Assembly: GCA_023460795.1 (NCBI GenBank)
Contig: JAEWPC010000069.1
Coordinates: 1-22,596 of the forward strand
Direction of reading: 5' to 3'
Source of the DNA: Bacillota bacterium
Lineage (GTDB): Bacteria > Bacillota > Bacilli > Paenibacillales > Paenibacillaceae
Length of the DNA: 22,596 nt
The notes beneath the pieces were generated by a model. That model had not been told where the DNA came from. It ran no database searches and saw only the letters and a list, made by a program, of their open reading frames with translations. Below are positions 9,114 to 15,888 of the stretch, one piece after another (positions within the stretch are counted from its first letter, which is position 1; each line of letters opens with the position of its first letter). Position numbers and translations under genes: made by a program.

Positions 9114-10403
9114 TTAGGCGGATTTGCTTTGCTCGACCAGGAACTTAACCGCTTTGCGAACCTTCAGGTCGGAGCCGAGGTTCTCCAAGTAGCCGTTCGA
9201 AGCGAAGATGCTGCGCAACTCGTCGGCTGGACGGTTGTAGACCTTGGAAAGGTTCTGCAACTCTTCATCGATGTCCGCATCGGATACTTCGAGGCCTTCG
9301 GCTTTAGCGATTTCCTCGAGAACCAGGTTGTTGCGAACGCGCTTCTCGGCGTCGGATTTCATTTGTTCCCGCAACGCAGCTTCGTCTTGACCGCTGAATT
9401 GGTAGTACATTTCGAGGTTCATGCCTTGCATGCGCAGGCGGTTCTCGAAGTCCTTCAGCATATTGTCGACTTCGTTGTTCACGAGCACTTCAGGCACTTC
9501 AAGCTCGGCGCCTTCGGAAGCTTTGTCGACGATCGCGTTCTCGCGCGCGTTTTCCAATTCTTTCGCTTTGCGCTCTTGCATTTTGCTCGTCAGATCGGCT
9601 TTGTATTCGTCCAGCGTGTCGAACTCGCTGACGTCTTTCGCGAACTCGTCGTCAAGCTCAGGCAAGTTCTTGCGTTTGAGTTCGTTCAGCTTGACTTTGA
9701 ACACGACCGGCTTGCCGGCCAAGTTCTCGGCTTGGTAGTTCTCCGGGAACGTAACGTTGATATCCTTCTCTTCGGCGATGTTAAGGCCGACGACTTGATC
9801 TTCGAAGCCAGGGATGAAGGAACCGGAACCGAGCTCGAGCGTGTAGTTATCTCCTTTGCCGCCTTCGAACGGAACGCCGTCCAAGAAGCCTTCGAAATCG
9901 ATGACCGCGTGGTCGCCGAGTTGCGCAGGGCCTTCGTCTACGACGACAAGCTCCGCGTGGCGTTGCTGAAGCCGGCTAAGCTCGGCATTGATCTCTTCTT
10001 CGCCGACGCTTGCGTCTTCCGCAGGCACGACTAGGCCCTTGTATTCGCCAAGCTTCACTTCAGGCTTAACGGCTACTTTAGCTTTGAACTTGAATGCTTG
10101 TCCTTTGCCGAATTGCTCGACGTCGATGTCGGGACGGTCGATCGGCTCGATGCCCGTGTCTTCTACGGCTTTCGTGTACACTTCCGGCAACAGAATGTCG
10201 ATCGCGTCTTGATACAGGCTTTCGATGCCGAAACGAGCTTCGAAAATGCTGCGCGGTACTTTGCCTTTGCGGAATCCAGGTACGTTCACCTTCTGAACGA
10301 CTTTACGGAACGCTTTATCCAATGCGGAAGCGACTTGCTCCGCATCGACTTCAACTTCAAGGACCCCGATGTTCTTCTCTATTTTTTCCCAATTAGCTTT
10401 CAT
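9114..10403 (-). CDS. tig: Trigger factor (ribosome-associated chaperone, peptidyl-prolyl isomerase)
   Basis: Chaperone of 429 residues that binds the ribosome exit tunnel and nascent chains. The ribosome-docking signature GFRKGKVP is at residues 43-50. The central FKBP-type isomerase domain (about 155-245) contains GDHAVIDFEGFLDG and SFIPGFEDQVVG. The acidic helical C-terminal chaperone domain follows. The open frame continues 48 codons upstream, but the ATG at 10403 (MKANWEKIEKN) carries a GGAGGGG site and is the family's normal start. A near-consensus promoter lies at 10465-10493 and a terminator at 9059-9091, so it can be a single-gene transcript. Gene order with the YsoA-like gene upstream matches B. 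subtilis. Confidence 0.97.
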   Translation of the reverse strand: MKANWEKIEKNIGVLEVEVDAEQVASALDKAFRKVVQKVNVPGFRKGKVPRSIFEARFGIESLYQDAIDILLPEVYTKAVEDTGIEPIDRPDIDVEQFGKGQAFKFKAKVAVKPEVKLGEYKGLVVPAEDASVGEEEINAELSRLQQRHAELVVVDEGPAQLGDHAVIDFEGFLDGVPFEGGKGDNYTLELGSGSFIPGFEDQVVGLNIAEEKDINVTFPENYQAENLAGKPVVFKVKLNELKRKNLPELDDEFAKDVSEFDTLDEYKADLTSKMQERKAKELENARENAIVDKASEGAELEVPEVLVNNEVDNMLKDFENRLRMQGMNLEMYYQFSGQDEAALREQMKSDAEKRVRNNLVLEEIAKAEGLEVSDADIDEELQNLSKVYNRPADELRSIFASNGYLENLGSDLKVRKAVKFLVEQSKSA

Positions 10404-10464
10404 ATTATGCTTTCCCCTCCGTAACTTCTTGCCGCGATCATGCGGCCATGACATAAACCATTCC

Positions 10465-10493
10465 ATTATAAAACAACATCGACCGCCATTCAA
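10465..10493 (-). promoter_or_regulatory. Sigma-A promoter of tig
   Basis: On the minus strand: -35 TTGAAT (10488-10493), 17-bp spacer, perfect -10 TATAAT (10465-10470). The implied leader is about 55 nt and contains a small GCCGC/GCGGC hairpin. Confidence 0.88.
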
Positions 10494-10507
10494 GGAAAAC
10501 CTATAAA

Positions 10508-11428
10508 CTAGGAGTTCCGTGGCTCGAGCGCATATTGCCGCAGCCACCTTAAAGCTTGCTCATATCGGAATCGCAGCTCGGCCGTGATCCCGTATTGCTC
10601 TCTGATCCATTCGTCGTTCAGCTTGCCTTGCAGCTTCTCGAGCAACAGCTGGTGGAGGGCTGCCGCCCACAGATCGGACGCGCTGTCGGCATCGTCGATC
10701 ATGCTTCGGTACGTGGAAGTTCCGTACGCGGATTGCACGCACTCCTTCCACATCTCCTCCGCGAAGTAGCTGAGCGTCGGATCCGACACCTCCGCCGCTT
10801 GATGAACGCGGTCCAGCACCTGATGAACGCCTGGAGGAAATTCGGAGAACGACATCGGCGTATCCCCCGCATCCACGGTCAGGTTCTCGCCGTCTCTCCA
10901 AAGCGACACCGGTCCGGTGCATCCTTGTTTCCTTAGCGCTTGCAGAGCCTTGAACTGGATCGACGGCAAATACGGTTCTCGAGCCAGCCATTGCTTCAGC
11001 GCGTTCTCGATATCCGGATGTTCTACGTGCATGAGCTGGCCAAGCGAAAGCAGTTGCTGCTCGGGATCGTCCACGTTGTACAGCGATGCCAGAAGCTTAG
11101 GTATGTAATCGGCGTCCGACTGGGCGCGGCCTTGCACTTTGCGCTTCAGCCAATCTTCCTCTTGCTCGTCTTCTTCGTCGTCCTCTACCGCGAATCCGTT
11201 CGGGGCGATTCCGTAGGCGGCTTCGGGGAACGCGGCGTCCAGCCAGCCAAGAAGCGCTTGCCATTCCGTGTGATGCCGCTCCGCTTCGCCGCGGCATTGA
11301 AGCAGAAACTCGAGCAAAGCTTTAGCGTCGCCGTAACGCTCCGACTCTAACATCTTGGTCAATTGAATCTGATAGTAGTCAAGCGTCTTAGGAAATAAGA
11401 CGAGATTATCTTTATGTTGCTCCGTCAT
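10508..11428 (-). CDS. YsoA-like conserved protein, helical repeat type
   Basis: Protein of 306 residues from the ATG at 11428 (MTEQHKDN), which has GGAAGGGGG upstream; the 12 extra upstream codons are less likely. It is soluble, acidic and apparently all-helical, with an Asp/Glu-rich stretch near 115-125 (VEDDEEDEQEEDW). The N-terminal part (YYQIQLTKMLESERYGDAKALLEFLLQC) reads like a degenerate tetratricopeptide-type helix pair. It sits directly upstream of tig, where B. subtilis has the TPR protein YsoA, so I infer it is the counterpart; sequence identity was not tested. No enzyme motif is visible. It has its own extended -10 promoter at 11479-11487. Confidence 0.75.
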   Translation of the reverse strand: MTEQHKDNLVLFPKTLDYYQIQLTKMLESERYGDAKALLEFLLQCRGEAERHHTEWQALLGWLDAAFPEAAYGIAPNGFAVEDDEEDEQEEDWLKRKVQGRAQSDADYIPKLLASLYNVDDPEQQLLSLGQLMHVEHPDIENALKQWLAREPYLPSIQFKALQALRKQGCTGPVSLWRDGENLTVDAGDTPMSFSEFPPGVHQVLDRVHQAAEVSDPTLSYFAEEMWKECVQSAYGTSTYRSMIDDADSASDLWAAALHQLLLEKLQGKLNDEWIREQYGITAELRFRYEQALRWLRQYALEPRNS

Positions 11429-11478
11429 GGGGCTTTCCCCCTTCCAAGCCGCGACCGCGGCCATGCTCCGTTCACCGC

Positions 11479-11487
11479 ATTATAGCA
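11479..11487 (-). promoter_or_regulatory. Extended -10 promoter of the YsoA-like gene
   Basis: Minus strand TGCTATAAT: a perfect -10 hexamer with the TGn extension. The -35 region is poor. It lies about 50 bp upstream of the start codon. Confidence 0.6.
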
Positions 11488-11531
11488 CGAACGGCATGGC
11501 AAATGGAAAAGAAGCGAGCCCGCGATCGGCG

Positions 11532-11561
11532 TTGCCCGATCGGGAGTCGGCGTGATATGAT
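11532..11561 (+). promoter_or_regulatory. Promoter of tRNA-Gly
   Basis: -35 TTGCCC (11532-11537), 18-bp spacer, -10 TATGAT (11556-11561). It ends 16 bp before the mature tRNA 5' end. Confidence 0.7.
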
Positions 11562-11577
11562 TTCATTAACGGAGCAC

Positions 11578-11651
11578 GCGGGTGTAGTTCAATGGTAGAA
11601 CGCCAGCTTCCCAAGCTTGAGGCGTGGGTTCGATTCCCATCACCCGCTCCA
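11578..11651 (+). tRNA. tRNA-Gly (anticodon CCC)
   Basis: Full cloverleaf of 74 nt with encoded CCA (11649-11651). Acceptor stem GCGGGTG/CACCCGC; D arm GTTC/GAAC; anticodon loop TTCCCAA giving anticodon CCC; T arm with TTCGATT loop. The anticodon stem CCAGC/GCTTG has one C-U mismatch at the second pair. It reads GGG codons and is flanked by its own promoter and terminator. Confidence 0.95.
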
Positions 11652-11665
11652 TAAGTCCTACGACC

Positions 11666-11700
11666 AAGAAGCCTTGTTGACGCAAGGCTTCTTTTATTTA
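11666..11700 (+). terminator. Intrinsic terminator of tRNA-Gly
   Basis: Perfect 11-bp stem AAGAAGCCTTG (11666-11676), loop TTGACG, CAAGGCTTCTT (11683-11693), followed by a T-rich tail. Confidence 0.92.
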
Positions 11701-11710
11701 TGCTCGCAGT

Positions 11711-11905
11711 TTAAATCCGGTTTACCGGCCGCGACGCCAAGATCCGGTCGAGCGCGAACGTGCGGTAGGCATGCTTCCCCGTATCGAATCCCTTCAGCAT
11801 CCCTTGTTCGACTTGCCGAACGCTGATCTGCCTCTTCGTAATATTCCCCTTGCTATCCTGATAAATGAGCTCGACAATCCGTCCGACGCTTCTCTCGATC
11901 AACAT
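11711..11905 (-). CDS. Small WYL-like domain protein under SOS-type control
   Basis: Protein of 64 residues (MLIERSVGRIVELIYQ...). The pattern of an initial strand, IYQDSKGNITKRQISV, then a basic/aromatic end with RTFALDRILA, resembles a stand-alone WYL domain, the sensory fold found in PafBC and DriD-type regulators. It has no DNA-binding helix-turn-helix. The ATG at 11905 follows GGAGGGTGG, which decides the start; an ATG five codons earlier overlaps that site and is unlikely. Its promoter (11939-11967) carries two GAAC-N4-GTTC LexA/DinR boxes, so I infer induction by DNA damage. WYL domains in studied regulators bind single-stranded DNA; whether this one does is unknown. Assignment to WYL rests on pattern reading only. 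Confidence 0.72.
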   Translation of the reverse strand: MLIERSVGRIVELIYQDSKGNITKRQISVRQVEQGMLKGFDTGKHAYRTFALDRILASRPVNRI

Positions 11906-11924
11906 GGGGCCACCCTCCATACAG

Positions 11925-11936
11925 GAACGTTTGTTC
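11925..11936. promoter_or_regulatory. LexA/DinR (SOS) box, proximal
   Basis: Minus strand GAAC-AAAC-GTTC, matching the Bacillus SOS core GAAC-RNRY-GTTY. It lies just downstream of the -10 element, over the expected start of transcription. Confidence 0.8.
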
Positions 11937-11938
11937 TT

Positions 11939-11967
11939 ATTATATACCGAACACGCGTTCTTATCAA
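11939..11967 (-). promoter_or_regulatory. Sigma-A promoter of the WYL-like gene
   Basis: Minus strand: -35 TTGATA (11962-11967), 17-bp spacer, perfect -10 TATAAT (11939-11944). The spacer contains the distal SOS box. Confidence 0.9.
11949..11960. promoter_or_regulatory. LexA/DinR (SOS) box, distal
   Basis: Minus strand GAAC-GCGT-GTTC, matching GAAC-RNRY-GTTY. It lies between the -35 and -10 elements, 24 bp centre to centre from the proximal box. Confidence 0.82.
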
Positions 11968-12089
11968 GCATTCATGACCGAAACTAAAGACCTATTAAAA
12001 TTATCGAAAATGTAGCGCAGGTTACAGAAATCGCCACTTTTCGAGTGTTACACTCCCCATAGACGAAAAAGATAGGATGGATAAGCCCT

Positions 12090-13103
12090 ATGCTTATATT
12101 GCCCGTTGAACAAGTAGTTAGCGGAGATTTGCTCGGACGAGGCATTTACTCTCCGGACGGACGACTTATGTTAAAGGAAGGCGTGGCCTTAAACGAGAAG
12201 CTCATCGAAGGAATCAAACGACTAGGCCAAAAGTATATTTTTGTCGAGTTAGCGGCGCATCGCGCTTCCGAGAATCGCGATTTGAATAAAATTAGCCATC
12301 TCATGTCTCTCACGGAAGAAATCCTCCAACAAATTTTCCAAGCGGTTCGCCAGTTGAACAACATCCCCGTACGCTCCTTGCTGGAATGGGCAGACCACGT
12401 TACGGAAGTTTTCGATAACGACTCCGATTTGACGATGAGCACCAAAGACTTGTCGACCGATCCTGAAGAGCTGGTCTCCCATAGCCTTAACGTGTGCTTC
12501 CTCGCCCTGATGACCGCCAAGACGCTCGGTTACGGCAAGAAACAGTTGGAGGAAGTCGCGATCGGAAGCCTGCTTCACGATATCGGGCTCGTGCTGCCGC
12601 ACGACGGCTCGCTGATGATGCATCACCCGATCATCGGCTACGATATGCTGAGGAAAGTGAAAGGCATCCCCGAGGGCGCGCTCAAGATCGTGCTCCAGCA
12701 TCACGAGCAAATCGACGGACACGGTTTCCCTTACGGAATCAGCTATTCGAACTGCAACGAGGCGGCGCAAATCTGCGGCATCGCCAGCGACTTCGATTAT
12801 TTCATGAACGACAAGTCGGCATCGCGGCTTCCGGCGGAAGGAATCGACTTGATCATGTCGAAAATAGATACATCCTGCTCCTACGCGGTCGCAAGAGCGT
12901 TCATCAAAGCATTCCAGCCCTATCCCGTAGGTACGATGGTCGTACTGACCGGCGGGCTGACGGGACAAGTGACCGCCATCAACAAAGCGAATTCAAGCAG
13001 ACCGGTCGTCGTGCTGGATCATTGCAACACGAAGGTCGATCTTATGGCGCATACGACATTCCAGATCGAAAAAGTTCTTATGTACGATAATACGGGAGGG
13101 TGA
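12090..13103 (+). CDS. HD-GYP domain protein, probable c-di-GMP phosphodiesterase
   Basis: Protein of 337 residues. The N-terminal part (1-60) is a short conserved region preceding the helical linker. The HD-GYP domain (about 125-260) contains His131, the HD pair His163-Asp164, His179, His204-His205 and the signature DGHGFP (209-214). These metal ligands suggest a working phosphodiesterase that degrades c-di-GMP. Two deviations are visible: GYP reads GFP, and the lysine usual after HDIG is leucine (HDIGL, 167). The C-terminal 60 residues (GTMVVLTGGLTGQV...VVLDH) form a small beta domain. No membrane segment or sensor domain is present. A modest AGGATGG site precedes the ATG. Its stop lies just before the next gene's start, so the two are probably one operon. 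Confidence 0.9.
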   Translation: MLILPVEQVVSGDLLGRGIYSPDGRLMLKEGVALNEKLIEGIKRLGQKYIFVELAAHRASENRDLNKISHLMSLTEEILQQIFQAVRQLNNIPVRSLLEWADHVTEVFDNDSDLTMSTKDLSTDPEELVSHSLNVCFLALMTAKTLGYGKKQLEEVAIGSLLHDIGLVLPHDGSLMMHHPIIGYDMLRKVKGIPEGALKIVLQHHEQIDGHGFPYGISYSNCNEAAQICGIASDFDYFMNDKSASRLPAEGIDLIMSKIDTSCSYAVARAFIKAFQPYPVGTMVVLTGGLTGQVTAINKANSSRPVVVLDHCNTKVDLMAHTTFQIEKVLMYDNTGG

Positions 13104-13108
13104 CAACG

Positions 13109-13804
13109 TTGCCGATCAATCGTCAGAAGCTGCAGGCTTCGATTCCGTTCTTCCGCGAGATCGATCCTGTTCTTCTGGACCGCATGGCCCCCTATATCCA
13201 TCAGAAAACGTACCGCAAAGGCGAGCTGATTTTCCTCGAAGGAGATGACGGCGACGAAATCTTTTTCATCGGGAGCGGCTCCGTAAGCATCTATACGTTC
13301 GACAAGTCGAAGAAAGTGATACTCGCCTTCCTCCACGAAGGCGAGTATTTCGGCGAGATGGCCATGATGAGACCCGGACTCGTGAGATCGGCAACCGCGG
13401 AATGTCTCGTGCAGACGAAGCTGTATATTCTGCGCAGGAGCGATTTCCAGACGCTGATCGAACATGACCGCAACATCGCGTTCCAATTGCTAGACTACAC
13501 GATGGAGAGATTGCGCCGGGCGAACCAGCAAATCTACGACCTGACCTTCCTCAATGTTCGAACCCGCATCGTCAAGCGGCTGCTTGTTTTGGCGGAACCC
13601 GGACTGACGCAAGGGGCGAACGAATATACGATCCCGCTCAAAATCACTCACCAACAGTTGGCCGAAATGGTCGGAGCGGTACGCGAGACCGTATCCAAGG
13701 TGCTGCAAGAGCTGCAGGACGAAGGCGTCATCCAAATCCTCGATCGTCACATCAGATTGAACGACATCAGCGAGCTGCGCGCGAGGATCGAATCGGAAGC
13801 CTGA
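13109..13804 (+). CDS. Crp/Fnr-family transcriptional regulator
   Basis: Protein of 231 residues. An N-terminal cyclic-nucleotide-binding fold (about 12-125) includes FGEMAMMRPGLVRSA (81-95), which keeps the Glu and the Arg-Ser-Ala of the phosphate-binding cassette of E. coli CRP. A long dimerisation helix (about 120-150) is followed by a winged helix-turn-helix (about 178-212; LAEMVGAVRETVSKVLQEL). No FNR-type cysteine cluster is present. The TTG at 13109 is chosen because GGGAGGG lies eight bases before it; a GTG at 13100 is in frame but would overlap that site. The gene begins five bases after the HD-GYP stop, suggesting translational coupling and a shared signalling role; the ligand is unknown. 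Confidence 0.9.
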   Translation: MPINRQKLQASIPFFREIDPVLLDRMAPYIHQKTYRKGELIFLEGDDGDEIFFIGSGSVSIYTFDKSKKVILAFLHEGEYFGEMAMMRPGLVRSATAECLVQTKLYILRRSDFQTLIEHDRNIAFQLLDYTMERLRRANQQIYDLTFLNVRTRIVKRLLVLAEPGLTQGANEYTIPLKITHQQLAEMVGAVRETVSKVLQELQDEGVIQILDRHIRLNDISELRARIESEA

Positions 13805-13835
13805 ACCGCGAAATGATTTTATGCCAATTACAGCC

Positions 13836-13865
13836 TTGCGCATCAAATTCATTGTGTGTTACAAT
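13836..13865 (+). promoter_or_regulatory. Promoter of tRNA-Arg
   Basis: -35 TTGCGC (13836-13841), 18-bp spacer, -10 TACAAT (13860-13865). It ends 11 bp before the mature tRNA. Confidence 0.65.
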
Positions 13866-13876
13866 AGCTCTCGCGT

Positions 13877-13953
13877 GTCCCAGTAGCTCAGCTGGATAGA
13901 GCACTCGCCTTCTAAGCGAGTTGTCGGGGGTTCGAGTCCCTCCTGGGACGCCA
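13877..13953 (+). tRNA. tRNA-Arg (anticodon TCT)
   Basis: Full cloverleaf of 77 nt with encoded CCA (13951-13953). Acceptor stem GTCCCAG/CTGGGAC; D arm GCTC/GAGC; anticodon stem CTCGC/GCGAG with loop CTTCTAA giving anticodon TCT; T loop TTCGAGT. It reads AGA/AGG codons. Confidence 0.97.
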
Positions 13954-13983
13954 TTAAGCGTCTAACCTAAGCCCCTATACGAT

Positions 13984-14015
13984 AAACCCCCGAGAATCCG
14001 GATTCTCGGGGGTTT
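13984..14015. terminator. Bidirectional terminator, perfect 32-bp palindrome
   Basis: Arms AAACCCCCGAGAATCC (13984-13999) and its exact complement (14000-14015). It is followed by TTTGTGTTTGTT on the plus strand. It lies between tRNA-Arg and the converging oxidoreductase gene and can serve both. Confidence 0.88.
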
Positions 14016-14022
14016 GTGTTTG

Positions 14023-15009
14023 TTATTCGAATGGATACTTCAAATTCCACTGCTCTCTAATCCGATCGAGCGTACGCATGATGCCTACCGTCTCTTCCTG
14101 CGGCATGACATGGCTCTCTTTGCGCCCTTCGCGCAGGCAAGCCATCGCTTCCTCCGCTTCGAAGGCATATCCGTGCGATTGCCGATCGTCCCGATACGCG
14201 AGCGGCTCCTCTCCCGTCACGTGTAAGGAGGCCGAACGCGTGTAGAGGAACTCCGGAATATGGATGTGCCCTTTCGTTCCGTAGATGACGGCATCGTTGA
14301 CCATGCCAAGCCGAACTGCTCCATGGAGCGAGGCCGTCCTTCCGCCATCGTATTCGAACAGCAGCGAGAATTGCTCGTCGACGCCGGTCTCGCCGATTCT
14401 GACCGTGCTCATGATTTTGTCCGGCTGCGCTCCATAGATCATCGAAGCGAACGATACCGGGTAGATTCCCGCATCCAACAGCGTACCCCCGCCGAGCGCT
14501 TTGTTGAGCAGCCTGCCCTCCGGCTGCCAGCCGGCGTCGAAGCCGAATTCGGCTTTTACGAGCTGAACTTCTCCGATCTTCCCTTCGGACAGCCACTCCC
14601 GCACCTTGCGAATCGCCGGCAAATAACGCGTCCACATCGCTTCCATCAGGAACGCGCCGTTCTCTTTCGCGCACGCGACCGCTTCTTCCGCTTCCGCGGC
14701 GTTCATCGTGAACGGCTTCTCGCATAAGACGGCTTTGCCCGCGCGCAAGAACGTGAGCATGTTGTCTTTATGAACCGGGTGCAGCGTACCTATGTACACG
14801 ATGTCGACATCAGGATCATTAGCGAGCTCCTCCAAGCTTCCGTAAGCTTTCGGCGCACCGTGCTCCCGTGCGAACTTCTCCGCCTTTTCGAGATTTCGTC
14901 CAGCGACGGCTGCCAGCTCCGCGCCTTGCGCGAATGCCAAGTCTTTGGCGAACTGGGAAGAGATCCATCCCGGTCCGGCGATTCCCCATCTCATCTTCAT
15001 TAACGACAT
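14023..15009 (-). CDS. Gfo/Idh/MocA-family NAD(P)-dependent oxidoreductase
   Basis: Protein of about 328 residues. The N-terminal Rossmann fold starts WGIAGPGWISSQFAKDL, followed by the family motif CEKPFTMN, where the Lys is the usual catalytic/cofactor residue. A C-terminal alpha/beta dimerisation domain includes GGGTLLDAGIYPV. Family members oxidise or reduce sugars, cyclitols and related compounds; the substrate here cannot be read. Several ATGs are clustered; the one at 15009 is chosen because AGAGGATGG lies nine bases upstream, and 15000 is the alternative. It starts 60 bp after the ABC ATPase stop with no clear terminator, so it is probably the last gene of the Fur-controlled operon. 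Confidence 0.88.
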   Translation of the reverse strand: MSLMKMRWGIAGPGWISSQFAKDLAFAQGAELAAVAGRNLEKAEKFAREHGAPKAYGSLEELANDPDVDIVYIGTLHPVHKDNMLTFLRAGKAVLCEKPFTMNAAEAEEAVACAKENGAFLMEAMWTRYLPAIRKVREWLSEGKIGEVQLVKAEFGFDAGWQPEGRLLNKALGGGTLLDAGIYPVSFASMIYGAQPDKIMSTVRIGETGVDEQFSLLFEYDGGRTASLHGAVRLGMVNDAVIYGTKGHIHIPEFLYTRSASLHVTGEEPLAYRDDRQSHGYAFEAEEAMACLREGRKESHVMPQEETVGIMRTLDRIREQWNLKYPFE

Positions 15010-15069
15010 CCTAAGCATCCATCCTCTCCCATTGCGGATTTGGCTTCGGCGCCATTCGGGCATGACGTA

Positions 15070-15888
15070 TCATTGTATAACATGATACCGGCCCTTCGGC
15101 ACCACCATTGGCGAACCTGATAGGGGATCCTCGACCACCGAACAATCCAGACCGAATACCTCTTTGACCAACGTGCTGGTAATGACCTGCGACGGCTCAC
15201 CCTCCGCTATAAGCTTACCTGAATGAAGGGCAAAGATATAGTCGGCATAACGGGCGGACAAGTTGATATCGTGGAGCACCATGACGATCGTCGTGCCGTG
15301 CTTCCGGTTCAGATCCGTGAGCAAATCAAGAATTTCGACCTGATACGCGATATCCAGGAACGTCGTCGGTTCATCGAGGAACAGGATGTCCGTCTGCTGG
15401 GCCAGCGCCATGGCGATCCATACGCGCTGACGTTGGCCGCCCGAGAGCTCGTCGATGCTAAGATTGGCGAACTCCGTAATATTCATCATGGCCATTGCTT
15501 CCTCGATGGCCTCATCATCCTTCTTCGTCCATGCGCCGAACCAGGACTGATGCGGATATCGCCCTCGTCCGACGAGATCGGCTACGGAGATCCCCTCCGG
15601 TACGATCGGCGACTGCGGCAGCAGTCCGATCACGCGCGCAAGCTGCTTGGAAGGGATCTGTCCGAGCGCGCGGCCATCGATCGTGATCTGCCCGGAGGTC
15701 GGCTTAATGAGCCGGGCCATCGTCTTCAGCAGCGTGGATTTGCCGCAGCCATTCGCCCCGATGAATACGCTTATTCGACTGTCCGGAATCGTCAGACTGA
15801 CGTCTTGAATAATCGTTTTATGCTCATAGCCTGCCACAATATGCTCGGCCTTCAGCCGATGCGTCGTGTTTACGCTGGTCAGCTTCAT
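15070..15888 (-). CDS. Iron-siderophore ABC transporter, ATP-binding protein
   Basis: FecE/FhuC-type ATPase of 272 residues that powers siderophore import. Walker A GANGCGKST (44-52), Q-loop Gln92, ABC signature LSGGQ (148-152), Walker B ILFLDEP (168-174) and switch His206 are all present. The open frame extends far upstream, but the ATG at 15888 has AAAGGAG seven bases before it, and its first base overlaps the preceding permease stop (TAATG). That indicates translational coupling. Confidence 0.95.
   Translation of the reverse strand: MKLTSVNTTHRLKAEHIVAGYEHKTIIQDVSLTIPDSRISVFIGANGCGKSTLLKTMARLIKPTSGQITIDGRALGQIPSKQLARVIGLLPQSPIVPEGISVADLVGRGRYPHQSWFGAWTKKDDEAIEEAMAMMNITEFANLSIDELSGGQRQRVWIAMALAQQTDILFLDEPTTFLDIAYQVEILDLLTDLNRKHGTTIVMVLHDINLSARYADYIFALHSGKLIAEGEPSQVITSTLVKEVFGLDCSVVEDPLSGSPMVVPKGRYHVIQ

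Noticed and set aside
12249..12968. 239-codon minus-strand open frame
   Set aside because: It is antisense to the HD-GYP gene and has no recognisable domain.
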